Below are positions 52,536 to 61,607 of a DNA stretch of 64,000 bases, one piece after another. The first letter of the stretch is position 1. Each line of letters begins with the position of its first letter. Location of the stretch: NCBI RefSeq assembly GCF_023015865.1, contig NZ_JALKBC010000015.1:117872-181871 (forward strand), read 5' to 3'. This DNA is from Arenibacter sp. F26102 (GTDB lineage: Bacteria > Bacteroidota > Bacteroidia > Flavobacteriales > Flavobacteriaceae). The notes beneath the pieces are model-generated. The model was not told the DNA's origin. It saw nothing but the letters and a program-made list of their open reading frames with translations, and ran no database searches. The translations under genes were made by a program, and so were the position numbers.

Positions 52536-54065
52536 TTAATTATCCCACCAAACGCGGGTATCCAGTTTATCTGGTCCCATCCTGCCCACGGCCGCATCTA
52601 GATTGGCTTTGTTCACAGCAATCTCAGAGTCAGGATAGGTAAGTCTATGAATAAAGTCGCTGCTAATGTCCTGGCCAGGATATGGGTTGGGTGTCAATTC
52701 AGGAAAGCCTGACCGCCTAAAGTTGGCAAATGCCTCTGGACCATTCAAAAAGGAGGCCACCCAATACTGGTTATTAATCTGTTCGTAAGCATTTGCTCCA
52801 TCGAATAGGTTGTTTGCAAGGTAGGCATCAATATCCGTGTTGGAAATGGTACTATTTTCTCCATAAGCTGCCAGTTGTTCCATATGAGCTCGCACGCCAT
52901 TTTCATAAAAACTAGCTGGGTTTCCTGCGATCCAACCGCGAGTGGCCGCCTCGGCCAAAAGTAGTTGCGTCTGGCCGTAAGTGCATAAGAACATTGGGGC
53001 GCTGTTCGCTCCAATTGTAAACCGATCTACCTGAGAGAAGTCATAAAAACTAGCCAATCCTCTATCGGCCACTGCCTGCCCTATTGTACTGTTATCAAAA
53101 CCCATCGGCATCCCCACCTGGTCTGCTGGGTCTTTAGATGCGATCTCGAGTGTTTGCCCGGGCCCAGAGGTTGCGCCGACATATCGAATCGCCAAGGCAG
53201 CAAGTCTTGGGTCATTGTTCGTTGACAAAAAATCAATGAAAGATTCCACCAAATAGAAATTATTTGCTTCGCCACCATTGAACACTCCACCATAGGGATT
53301 TGTAAAATTGTTATCGTGACGCACAACGAAATTGTCGTCATTGGATTCCATTACCCCTGAAGAAAATGCATTAGCTACCGTCTGCTGGGCAAGGCTAACA
53401 TCAACCTTGGAAAGGCGCATCCCAATCCTTAATAAGAGGGAATTCCCCAATCTTCTCCACTGATCTAGATTGCCGCCATACATTATCTCCCCATCTATCT
53501 TATCAGCTCCATCACTCAAGGCGGCAATCGCCTCATTTAACTCTTTGATAAGGTCTAAATAGATAACCTGTTGCTGGTCATAGGCTGGCAATACGACCTG
53601 ATCCGAAAAGCCCTTGCCCGCTTCAAAATAAGGAATATCCCCATATTCATCGGTCAGTACACTAAAGGCATAGGCTTCCACAATCCGAGTGATACTAAGG
53701 AGATTCACCCGATCTGAAGCTTCAGATATCTGATTAATAACATCACTGGTATGTTTGATTACGTTTTCATAGTAATCCTGCCACTGGTCATCAGACACAT
53801 CCCTATTATCCTGATTAAAATTGGCTCCAGAAATAATTCCGGAGTTGGGAGTGACAATTTGCTGTACAACCCCTGCATCGTAATAAATATTGGTCCCACT
53901 TGGAAACGACAACCCAATTATCGCGTTATTGATTATATACACCGGGTCTACAACATCACTAGTCGGGTCAACAGTATTTGTATTGATTTCATCAAAATTG
54001 TTTTCACAGGATACTGTAAGGAAGACCAGTACGAAAACTAAAAAGCTATTGATTCTATTTTTCAT
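52536..54065 (-). CDS. SusD/RagB-like lipoprotein (SusD-like_2 type), locus 2
   Basis: This 509-residue protein has a lipoprotein signal (FLVFVLVFLTVSC) and matches the SusD-like family with NFDEINTNTVDPTSDV, RIVEAYAFSVLTDEYGDIPY, LGNSLLLRIGMRLSKVD, LCTYGQTQLLLAEAATRGWI and the end FIHRLTYPDSEIAVNKANLD. This subfamily often accompanies importers for peptides or small glycans. It follows the STN-SusC gene by 12 bp and is its surface partner. Confidence 0.92.
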   Translation of the reverse strand: MKNRINSFLVFVLVFLTVSCENNFDEINTNTVDPTSDVVDPVYIINNAIIGLSFPSGTNIYYDAGVVQQIVTPNSGIISGANFNQDNRDVSDDQWQDYYENVIKHTSDVINQISEASDRVNLLSITRIVEAYAFSVLTDEYGDIPYFEAGKGFSDQVVLPAYDQQQVIYLDLIKELNEAIAALSDGADKIDGEIMYGGNLDQWRRLGNSLLLRIGMRLSKVDVSLAQQTVANAFSSGVMESNDDNFVVRHDNNFTNPYGGVFNGGEANNFYLVESFIDFLSTNNDPRLAALAIRYVGATSGPGQTLEIASKDPADQVGMPMGFDNSTIGQAVADRGLASFYDFSQVDRFTIGANSAPMFLCTYGQTQLLLAEAATRGWIAGNPASFYENGVRAHMEQLAAYGENSTISNTDIDAYLANNLFDGANAYEQINNQYWVASFLNGPEAFANFRRSGFPELTPNPYPGQDISSDFIHRLTYPDSEIAVNKANLDAAVGRMGPDKLDTRVWWDN

Positions 54066-54077
54066 AATATTATGTCT

Positions 54078-57000
54078 TTAAAATTTTAAATTGAGATTAA
54101 ATCCTAGGCTACGGGTAGTTGGAACACCAGTGGACTCCAATCCTGATACGTTATCTGAACTATAACCAAAGGAGTCAGGGTCAATATTTGGGACCCATTT
54201 TTTTATTATGAACAGATTGTTCGCAAAAATACTTAGTGTGGCCCCTGTTATCGGAGATGCGTCTGGTAGAAATTTATGGAAATCATACCCAATGTTGAAT
54301 TGTCTAAATTTCCAAAAACCACTATCATAAACGATAGGTTCTATTATTTGACTTGTTCTTACCACTTCCCAATAGCGTTGGGATTCGGTTGCTACTGTGT
54401 TGGGTTCCCCAGCCGAATTGACCCCGACTCCAATAACGCCGGTATCCCTTCCCGGAAGTGTCATTTTATGCAGCCCATGTCGTGTGGCGTTAAAATTCGT
54501 ACCTGAAATCATTTTGCCTCCTAATTTGAAGTCGATCAGAAAGGAAGCAGTGAAATCTTTGTAACGAAAACTATTGGTGATACCCCCGAACCAGTTGGGT
54601 AAGGAACTACCAAAAAATACGATGTCATCTGAACGAAGTGGTCTCCCATCGTCTCCAAAAATCTGTCTACCTTGATCATCGAACTTATACCCAAAGCCTG
54701 CAAGTTGACCTATTTCCTCACCTACAACTTGGTAAAGAAATCCATTGAAAGTATGGTTACCAACTACAATGCTCTCGCCAGGCATGTCAGTTAGGAGACT
54801 CACTACCTTCGTTTTGTTGTAGGACGTATTTAATGTGAGTTCCCATTTAAAATCTGCATTCCTGATTGGTATCAACGTCAAAAGTGCCTCAACACCATCA
54901 CTTTGGCTCTCACCACTGTTAATCAAGGTACTTACAAAACCAGAGGAATTCGATATTTGGGCAGGAATGATCTGATCGAAGGTAGTCTTACGGTATACGC
55001 TAAGATCCAAATTTACCCTCGATTCGAACATGCGAAGGTCCAGTCCGATCTCTGATTCCGTAACTCGCATGGGCTTTAAATTAGGATTGGGAAGGGTACT
55101 AGTATTGGCGCCTGCAACGGGCTGAGGTGTTCCGTCTGGACCTAGAAAGAAATTAGTATTGATATTATAGAACAACGCATCCGAATAGGGAGGAACATCC
55201 GTATCGCTGCCCACCTCTGCATAGGCCACTCTAAATTTTCCAAAAGAGAACCATTCGGGGAGCTCACCAAATGAATTCGAAAACACGTAACTTGCCGACA
55301 AGGAAGGATATAATATACTTCTGTTTTCAGGTGCCAAGGTGGAAAACCAATCGTTTCTAAGAGTAGCATTCAAATAAAAGGTCTCAAGATAGGAAACGTC
55401 CAAGGAACCATACAAAGAATTTACCGAACGCTCTTCCAAATGATAAATAGGATCCTTTACCCTACCATTTTGCACGGTATATAGGTCCCGAATAACAAAG
55501 TCCGTCACATTTACACGGTTTAAATCGGTTCGACGTTTCATTTTATTTCCACCAATAGTAAGACCAACACCAAAATCTTCGCCCAAATTTTTGTTGCCTG
55601 AAAGTAGAAAATCAACATTGGTTTCACGGAATCTTCGTACTTCCTGCGTATATGTTCCGTTGGCAAAACCTTCTGGAGCAGATGGCCTAGAGGCTTGTCC
55701 CGTTGGATAACCATTATAATCCTGGTCCCGTGACCAATAGTCCTGACCTACACGTAATTGGCCAAATAACCATGGACGCACGTTGTATTTTAGAGAAGCA
55801 TTCCCAAAGATACGGTCACGAACGATATTGTTAAACTGCTCCGACAACGTAAAATAAGGATTCGTCCTGTTCCTAAAACGGGAATAGACAAACTCATCTC
55901 CGTCGGCATTGAACTTATTTGCATCTAAAACGTCCAAGGGCATGGAATTAGACAAATTGTAAAGGGCAACCGGAATAGTATTGTCCTGTTGACCTACGTT
56001 GGGAGGATTGGTGTTTTCCTCATTTGAATAACTGATATTTGTACTGAAACTTAGTTTGTCGGAAAGATCATAAGTGGCACCCAAACCAACATTTACACGT
56101 TCAAATTCATTATTTGGGGTAATTCCTTCACTTTTCAATCGGGATAGCGATAGATTAAACCCCCCTTTCTCCCCTCCTCCAGAGAGTGCAATCGAGTTGG
56201 TCACGTCCAAACCATCCCTATAAAATTTTCTCACCCTATCATACACTGGTTCATAAGGCACTTCTATACCATCGAACAATATATGGGTCATTCCAGTCTG
56301 AAATTTCTCGCCAAAGGACCATTGTCCTGAGGTGGGATTTGCCGTAGTAGGCCGTATCCCATTTTCCCCCTGTCCGTATTCATATTGATAGTCAGTATAA
56401 TCCAAAGGGGTTTGGTTGGCAACACTTAAGTTATAAGTAACACCAATGCCTTTTCCTGAACGGCGCGTTTTTGTGGTAATCATGATAACTCCATCCTTCG
56501 CCCGTGAACCATAAAGTGCCGCCCCTGTGGCACCTTTCAATATGGTCATACTTTCAATGTCATCGGGATTGATACTGGAAAAGCCATCACCACCATCAGA
56601 GGTGACCCCGCCGGAACTGGTACCCACCTCACCACTACTGCCGCTACTGCCACTGTTAGTTCCAAAACTCGTATTATCAATGGGAACTCCGTTGACGACG
56701 ATCAATGGATTGTTTGTTCCAGAAATAGATGATTGTCCACGAATCCTGATTTTAGATGATCCACCAGGCCCTGTTCCTAAAGCGGAAACATTAACACCTG
56801 CTACTTTTCCCTGCAAAGCATTCATAAAGTTGGAGGACCTGTTTATATTAAGTTCCTCAGCATCGACCTTGGAGACCGAATACCCTAGTTTTCTGGTTTC
56901 CTGTTTAATACCTAGGGCTGTAACTACAACTTCGTCCAACCCAGCTGCGCTTTCCACTAAAGCAACAACAACTTCCGATTGTCCATTAACCGACACCTCC

Positions 57001-57590
57001 TTTGATGCAAAACCAACATATGATATTACCAATATGGTATTGCCATTCGCCACTTCAATGGAGAATTTGCCATCAAAATCTGCGGTAACCCCGTTTGTTG
57101 TTCCTTTTTCCACTATGTTTGCTCCTGGTAGCGGAGTACCATCTTGGTCCGAAATTGTGCCTGATACCAGAATTTGAGGTAAGTCAAAAATCACTGCTCT
57201 GTCAACTTCCATCACCGATGCCTTAATTTTCACCCTAGTAAGTATTATTTTGCGATCATCTACCTCATAACCAATTCCTTCCCGGCCAAAAAGTAAATCC
57301 AAAACACGATTAATGGAAACCCTTCTTACATTAATAGACACCTTTTTCTTTAAATCTACTGTCTTAGTATTAAAAATAAACTTGAATTCGGTATTGGCCT
57401 CGATTTCATCAATGACCTCTTCCATTGAGGCATTCCCAAAATCCAAGGATATTTTGGTCTTCTGGGAATAGGACGAATTGGCCTGCATTACAAAAGAAAC
57501 AGTTATTAAAAAAAGAAGTGACAACTTCATTTTTAAATCAAATTTTAAGCGCCATGGGATAATTACCCCAGACTTTGGTGGTTTTTTCAT
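54078..57590 (-). CDS. SusC-type TonB receptor with STN domain, locus 2
   Basis: This 1170-residue protein has a signal region (MKLSLLFLITVSFVMQANSS), STN domain (SMEEVIDEIEANTEFKFIFN), carboxypeptidase-D-like domain (LVSGTISDQDGTPLPGANIV, VEKGTTNGVTADFDGKFSI), plug (VVTALGIKQETRKLGYSVSK, RIRGQSSISGTNNPLIVVNG, ILKGATGAALYGSRAKDGVI) and barrel ending in TRSLGFNLNLKF. A Gly/Ser-rich insertion (GSSGSSGEVGTSSGG) interrupts the plug, a known variation. STN suggests it signals to the FecR/sigma pair at 57763-59632. Confidence 0.95.
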   Translation of the reverse strand: MKKPPKSGVIIPWRLKFDLKMKLSLLFLITVSFVMQANSSYSQKTKISLDFGNASMEEVIDEIEANTEFKFIFNTKTVDLKKKVSINVRRVSINRVLDLLFGREGIGYEVDDRKIILTRVKIKASVMEVDRAVIFDLPQILVSGTISDQDGTPLPGANIVEKGTTNGVTADFDGKFSIEVANGNTILVISYVGFASKEVSVNGQSEVVVALVESAAGLDEVVVTALGIKQETRKLGYSVSKVDAEELNINRSSNFMNALQGKVAGVNVSALGTGPGGSSKIRIRGQSSISGTNNPLIVVNGVPIDNTSFGTNSGSSGSSGEVGTSSGGVTSDGGDGFSSINPDDIESMTILKGATGAALYGSRAKDGVIMITTKTRRSGKGIGVTYNLSVANQTPLDYTDYQYEYGQGENGIRPTTANPTSGQWSFGEKFQTGMTHILFDGIEVPYEPVYDRVRKFYRDGLDVTNSIALSGGGEKGGFNLSLSRLKSEGITPNNEFERVNVGLGATYDLSDKLSFSTNISYSNEENTNPPNVGQQDNTIPVALYNLSNSMPLDVLDANKFNADGDEFVYSRFRNRTNPYFTLSEQFNNIVRDRIFGNASLKYNVRPWLFGQLRVGQDYWSRDQDYNGYPTGQASRPSAPEGFANGTYTQEVRRFRETNVDFLLSGNKNLGEDFGVGLTIGGNKMKRRTDLNRVNVTDFVIRDLYTVQNGRVKDPIYHLEERSVNSLYGSLDVSYLETFYLNATLRNDWFSTLAPENRSILYPSLSASYVFSNSFGELPEWFSFGKFRVAYAEVGSDTDVPPYSDALFYNINTNFFLGPDGTPQPVAGANTSTLPNPNLKPMRVTESEIGLDLRMFESRVNLDLSVYRKTTFDQIIPAQISNSSGFVSTLINSGESQSDGVEALLTLIPIRNADFKWELTLNTSYNKTKVVSLLTDMPGESIVVGNHTFNGFLYQVVGEEIGQLAGFGYKFDDQGRQIFGDDGRPLRSDDIVFFGSSLPNWFGGITNSFRYKDFTASFLIDFKLGGKMISGTNFNATRHGLHKMTLPGRDTGVIGVGVNSAGEPNTVATESQRYWEVVRTSQIIEPIVYDSGFWKFRQFNIGYDFHKFLPDASPITGATLSIFANNLFIIKKWVPNIDPDSFGYSSDNVSGLESTGVPTTRSLGFNLNLKF

Positions 57591-57597
57591 AATTTTG
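57590..57597 (+). promoter_or_regulatory. TAnnTTTG box antisense to the susC start (locus 2)
   Basis: TAATTTTG on the plus strand fits the -7 consensus and touches the antisense start codon exactly as at 45506. A TTTG at 57574-57577 lies 12 bp upstream, shorter than the usual spacing, so the -33 part is weak. Confidence 0.4.
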
Positions 57598-57602
57598 AAT
57601 GT

Positions 57603-57682
57603 TTACTGGTGGTTATACTTTTTAAAGGTTGCGATCACTTTACAAAATCGGGAAATGTTACAGCATTTTCCGATTTTTTTTT
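57603..57682 (+). ncRNA. Candidate antisense RNA to the susC leader (locus 2)
   Basis: A transcript of about 80 nt is inferred between the TAATTTTG box and the plus-strand terminator at 57644-57682. The spacing from box end to hairpin is 46 nt here and 47 nt at locus 1. The leader of the opposite-strand susC mRNA is covered. The transcription start is an estimate. Confidence 0.45.
57644..57682 (+). terminator. Plus-strand intrinsic terminator upstream of locus 2 susC
   Basis: AAAATCGGGAAATG (57644-57657) pairs with CATTTTCCGATTTT (57664-57677) with a single G-U pair and loop TTACAG, followed by nine T (57674-57682, partly in the stem). It points away from susC and has no plus-strand gene before it. 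Confidence 0.8.
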
Positions 57683-57762
57683 GATAGTAAATGAAAATCA
57701 AAATATGTCAAGTGATTGAATTTACTTACTTGATTTAATCCATAGGCATATGCTGTTTTGGT

Positions 57763-58923
57763 TTAGTTGATTATGATTTTGTTCTCTATTATCTTATACT
57801 CAATTTGATACACTTTATTAAAATATTTAAATACTTGCTCTATAGTCTCATGTTCTGTTTCAATGGTTGCATTAAAAGTTTCGTGTGCCAAATTCTCATT
57901 GTTATTTATTATTACAACATTATAATGCCTCTGTAATTTTTCAATAATGTTCTCAAAGGAAATATTTCTAAAAACTAAATTTCCATTCATCCAAGAGGTG
58001 TAAATTGAGGTATTCACTTCCTCTTGGGAAATATTATAGTCCGACCTATTATAGATTCCCATATATCCTGGCTTAAGATAAACTTCTGCCCTATCGCCTA
58101 TTACTGAATTGGATTCCCTAAGACCAACTAATCCCTCCACCAAAACTACTTGTGTATCCCGGTCTTCTGGGTAGTTGGAAACATTAAATTTTGTCCCATA
58201 TACATGAATATTTAAGCCCCGAGCATTAACAATGAAAGCATGTTCTTGGTCATGTGCAACTTCAAAAAAAGCTTCACCAGTTAAAAATACTTGACGCCGT
58301 TGCCCTTTTATGAAACTAATTGGGTATTTAATTGAACTTCCTGAGTTTAAGTGCACATTACTACCATCTGAAAGGACAATATTAAATTGTTTGCCATTTG
58401 GAACGCTTAATGTGCTATAAATCAATTTCTGGTCTTTGCCCTCACCATAGACTAGTTTATTCCCATTACGTACACCAACTACATTTCCTTTTGAATCTAG
58501 GACTGGAGAAGTTCCATCTTCCGCAATGACTTTTACATCCCCATTTTCCAACTGAAGGGTAATAGCATCAGTTCTTGGAACAATTACCGTATTCTCGGTT
58601 TTATCAAAAACACCCTGCTGCCAGATGATTCCAACACCAATAAAAAAAATAGCAATAGCCGCATATTTCATTACAGATAGTAATCTTCGACTATAGAATC
58701 GCCTCTTTCCTTTCCTCATCTCCTTTCTAAGTTCTTCCTTAATTTTATTTATATCTGAATTATTCATTGCCAAAGTGATTGCAAAATGAGTTTTAATAAA
58801 GTCCTTATAGCTCTGTTGATTTTCATGATCTTCAATCCAATTATTAAGAACATCCAAATCCTCTGCGGTCGCAGCTTGGGATAAATATTTAACAATTAGA
58901 TTTTCTATTTCTTTGGAAATCAT
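57763..58923 (-). CDS. FecR-type anti-sigma factor, locus 2
   Basis: This 386-residue protein has a cytoplasmic N-terminal part, a membrane helix at about 85-103 (YAAIAIFFIGVGIIWQQG), the FecR domain (LSVPNGKQFNIVLSDGSNVH, LTGEAFFEVAHDQEHAF, KFNVSNYPEDRDTQVVLVEG) and the C-terminal DUF4974 domain (FENIIEKLQRHYNVVIINNN). It is divergent from the sigma factor gene with about 118 bp between starts, an unusual orientation since the pair is usually codirectional. It probably inhibits that sigma factor until the locus 2 SusC is occupied. Confidence 0.92.
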   Translation of the reverse strand: MISKEIENLIVKYLSQAATAEDLDVLNNWIEDHENQQSYKDFIKTHFAITLAMNNSDINKIKEELRKEMRKGKRRFYSRRLLSVMKYAAIAIFFIGVGIIWQQGVFDKTENTVIVPRTDAITLQLENGDVKVIAEDGTSPVLDSKGNVVGVRNGNKLVYGEGKDQKLIYSTLSVPNGKQFNIVLSDGSNVHLNSGSSIKYPISFIKGQRRQVFLTGEAFFEVAHDQEHAFIVNARGLNIHVYGTKFNVSNYPEDRDTQVVLVEGLVGLRESNSVIGDRAEVYLKPGYMGIYNRSDYNISQEEVNTSIYTSWMNGNLVFRNISFENIIEKLQRHYNVVIINNNENLAHETFNATIETEHETIEQVFKYFNKVYQIEYKIIENKIIIN

Positions 58924-59041
58924 TTTTAAACCATTCTTTAATATAATACAAGACAGAATTACTATACCCTAACTTTTTGATTGAATATTTTTTTATATTC
59001 ACATTATAATTGGTAATATTTTGAGATTAAACCATCTTTTT

Positions 59042-59632
59042 ATGAATTTTAACGATAATGATGCTCTGGTAGAAAACCTCATAATTGGGAATGAGAAAGC
59101 GTATATGTTTCTTTTGGACACCTATCATAGAAGATTAAATGCCTATGCTCTAACCTTAGTAAATGATCAGGCCCAAGCTCAGGATATAGTGCAAAATGTC
59201 TTCTTGAGAACCTGGAAATCACGAAAAAAACTAAAAAAACAATTTTCCATACAAAGCTTTCTATACAAGTCTGTTTACAATGAGTTTATAAACAATTATC
59301 AAAAAAATAAAGCGATGATGTTATTACAGCAAAAATATATAGAGTCGCTAGGTGAAGTCGCAGAAGAATCTGATGAGAACATTTTAGAACGATTGATTAC
59401 CGTCGTGAACAGTGAAATTAAAAATCTACCCCCAAAATGCCAGAGAATATTTATCTTAAGTAAAAAGGAGGGCCTTACGAATATTGAAATATCAGAACAC
59501 CTCAACGTCTCTATAAAAACAGTAGAGGCTCAAATCACCAAGGCCTTCGGAATTCTTAGAGAAAAACTAGGTAAGAAATATGAGGTGATAATGTTTCTTA
59601 TCTTTAGTAGCGAAAGTGAAAAATTGGTTTAA
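59042..59632 (+). CDS. ECF-type RNA polymerase sigma factor (locus 2)
   Basis: The ATG at 59042 is chosen; the frame extends 7 codons upstream only from a TTG. The 196-residue protein has region 2 (YMFLLDTYHRRLNAYALTLV, AQAQDIVQNVFLRTWKSRK, FSIQSFLYKSVYNEFINNYQ) and region 4 (IKNLPPKCQRIFILSKKEGL, TNIEISEHLNVSIKTVEAQI), with a hydrophobic C-terminal tail. It is transcribed away from the FecR gene and likely drives the locus 2 susC promoter. Confidence 0.92.
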   Translation: MNFNDNDALVENLIIGNEKAYMFLLDTYHRRLNAYALTLVNDQAQAQDIVQNVFLRTWKSRKKLKKQFSIQSFLYKSVYNEFINNYQKNKAMMLLQQKYIESLGEVAEESDENILERLITVVNSEIKNLPPKCQRIFILSKKEGLTNIEISEHLNVSIKTVEAQITKAFGILREKLGKKYEVIMFLIFSSESEKLV

Positions 59633-59856
59633 GGAACTTCAACCACAAATATGAACTTTTTATATTAGTGCTAATTTAGTTGGACCTGTTGAAGCTAATG
59701 CTTTTCAATTTCTTATTTTAACAAATTATTGCTACTTCAGTTTTTTTTATAAACCGTTACACCCTGGAGGTTTTAACCATGGATAAATATTTTTGAGCCT
59801 TCACCCCTTACATCATCAAATTTTAGATAATTGTTAGCTCAATCAAAATATAAAAA

Positions 59857-59885
59857 TGAGCCGATTAGATACTTTAATCGGCTCA
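59857..59885 (+). terminator. Hairpin with stem identical to 5972-6000
   Basis: TGAGCCGATTA (59857-59867) and TAATCGGCTCA (59875-59885) form an 11-bp stem with a 7-nt loop. No T run follows. It lies about 225 bp after the sigma factor gene. The rest of the 59633-60449 spacer shows no supported gene. Confidence 0.5.
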
Positions 59886-60449
59886 AAGCAATATTTTCTA
59901 TTGTTTTCAAAGTAAAGTTATATATTGTTGAGGAAATTAAAGGAGGGGTTTAAGTGGTCCCAGAGACAAATACACTGTTTTAACCCAATGCTAATTTCCG
60001 TGTACTTTCCGCGACTTTTCGTGCCTCAATTTATTCCTAAACCAAAAAATAAGGGAATCTAATATTCCTACCTGGTAAGCTTATTTAAAGAATTATTAAC
60101 AAGGCCTTAACTTAATGTCGACTCGATAATTCAAAGGATCAAAATTGTTATCATTGTAATCAATAATGTGGATGATGTCTCTTCAAAAATCAAAACCGCT
60201 TAAAGGAATTTATTGCATGAGTAATGGTTTATTGCAGTTCAAGCAATTTAAGATACCATACTTGAGCGAGGTTAGTCTCTATGACTGCTAAGGAAACTTT
60301 CGAAATATTATCGCAAAAGTGAAATCCAAAAGCTTGAAAAGGTACTGTAAATAATTATGGAGCTACGGAGAATTATCTTCTTTCATATTGATAAATGTAC
60401 TAATTTCATTTATAATTGGTTTTGTTTTAATCCCCCCTTAATTATAAAT

Positions 60450-61250
60450 ATGAATAAAGCTGATAGTCTCAAGGTTTTTAGTGTTTGGAGCGAAAGAAAT
60501 TCAATTAATCAACCTAAAAAAAAAGAACTTCTTTTAGAAATAATAGATCAAATTGCTACCTTATTTGCTGTAGGGAGTTATTATTATTTCGTTGTAAATT
60601 TTGGGAATATTACAATGGACTTTGTTCACGAAGGCGTAAGAGGCCTATTAGGTATTGAACCAGAAGAGTTTTCTATGGAAAATTGCTTTGAAAGAATGCA
60701 TCCTGAAGATCTTGCATCCATGAATGAAAAAGAAGTGCTTGTATTCGACTTTTTTTTTAACAAGATTCCAAAAGAAGATTTATTTTCATACAAAACGGTA
60801 TATGTTATGCGGATGAAACATGCGGATGGAACTTATAAAACCTTTTTACATCAATCGTCTATTTTTAGTGTTTCTAACGAGGGTAAAATTGAACAATCAT
60901 TATGCGTTCATACAGATATTACTCATTTAAATATTCCTATTAACCATAACGTTTCCTTTATAAGTTCAAAAAAACAATCCTACCATTACACTAAAATTTC
61001 AGGGGGTTATTCTATTATAGATAAAAATTCTGTTGATTTATTTAAAATTCGTTTTAAAGATATTTTTTCCAAACGAGAAAAAGAAATTATTGAAATATTA
61101 GCTCAAGGAAAGACATTTAATGAAATAGCAAAACAACTTTTTATATCTCCCCATACTATTAACACTCACAAAAAAAATATCTTAAGTAAGTCTGGATGTA
61201 AAAATACACCAGAGTTAATTGCAAAATATTATATAAATAGTATTCTTTAA
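60450..61250 (+). CDS. PAS/LuxR-type transcription regulator
   Basis: The ATG at 60450 (MNKADSLKVFSVWSERNSIN) is preferred over an upstream extension with no domain features. The 266-residue protein has a PAS-like fold at about 45-165 (ITMDFVHEGVRGLLGIEPEE, ENCFERMHPEDLASMNEKE, HADGTYKTFLHQSSIFSV, VHTDITHL) and a C-terminal LuxR HTH (FSKREKEIIEILAQGKTFNE, IAKQLFISPHTINTHKKNIL). The family in Flavobacteriia is common and usually orphan; the signal is unknown. It stands alone. Confidence 0.88.
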   Translation: MNKADSLKVFSVWSERNSINQPKKKELLLEIIDQIATLFAVGSYYYFVVNFGNITMDFVHEGVRGLLGIEPEEFSMENCFERMHPEDLASMNEKEVLVFDFFFNKIPKEDLFSYKTVYVMRMKHADGTYKTFLHQSSIFSVSNEGKIEQSLCVHTDITHLNIPINHNVSFISSKKQSYHYTKISGGYSIIDKNSVDLFKIRFKDIFSKREKEIIEILAQGKTFNEIAKQLFISPHTINTHKKNILSKSGCKNTPELIAKYYINSIL

Positions 61251-61418
61251 AAACATTAGAATTTATTCTAAAATAAAAATTAAGGGAAATATACTAACGT
61301 GGCAATGACTTTGATTTAAAGGCCTTAATGCGTTTAAACTGGCTTATTGGACTTATAAGATCGTACACAATCGGACAAAAGTTCCTGGAACATCCAAGAA
61401 CAAGTTTTTGGTAAGCCA

Positions 61419-61448
61419 AAGACCCACCTCAAAAGGAAGGTGGGTCTT
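61419..61448. terminator. Strong hairpin between the LuxR gene and the HYR gene
   Basis: AAGACCCACCT (61419-61429) and AGGTGGGTCTT (61438-61448) form a perfect 11-bp stem with an 8-nt loop. It has no T run on either side but may serve both convergent genes. A second short stem, CCGAGG/CCTCGG at 61584-61599, lies right after the HYR gene stop, and has a T run only on its upstream (plus strand) side. Confidence 0.5.
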
Positions 61449-61607
61449 AGAAATACAGGCGTGTAATCTGGGGTTACTACCATTAAGTGTATTATGAAAC
61501 GATATCGCAAGAACCAAACGCTATTACTTTTATTAATACATCCACTAAAGCTCTCGCCCAAGATATCAGCTTTTTTTTTAATCCCGAGGCAGGCCTCGGT
61601 GTATTTA

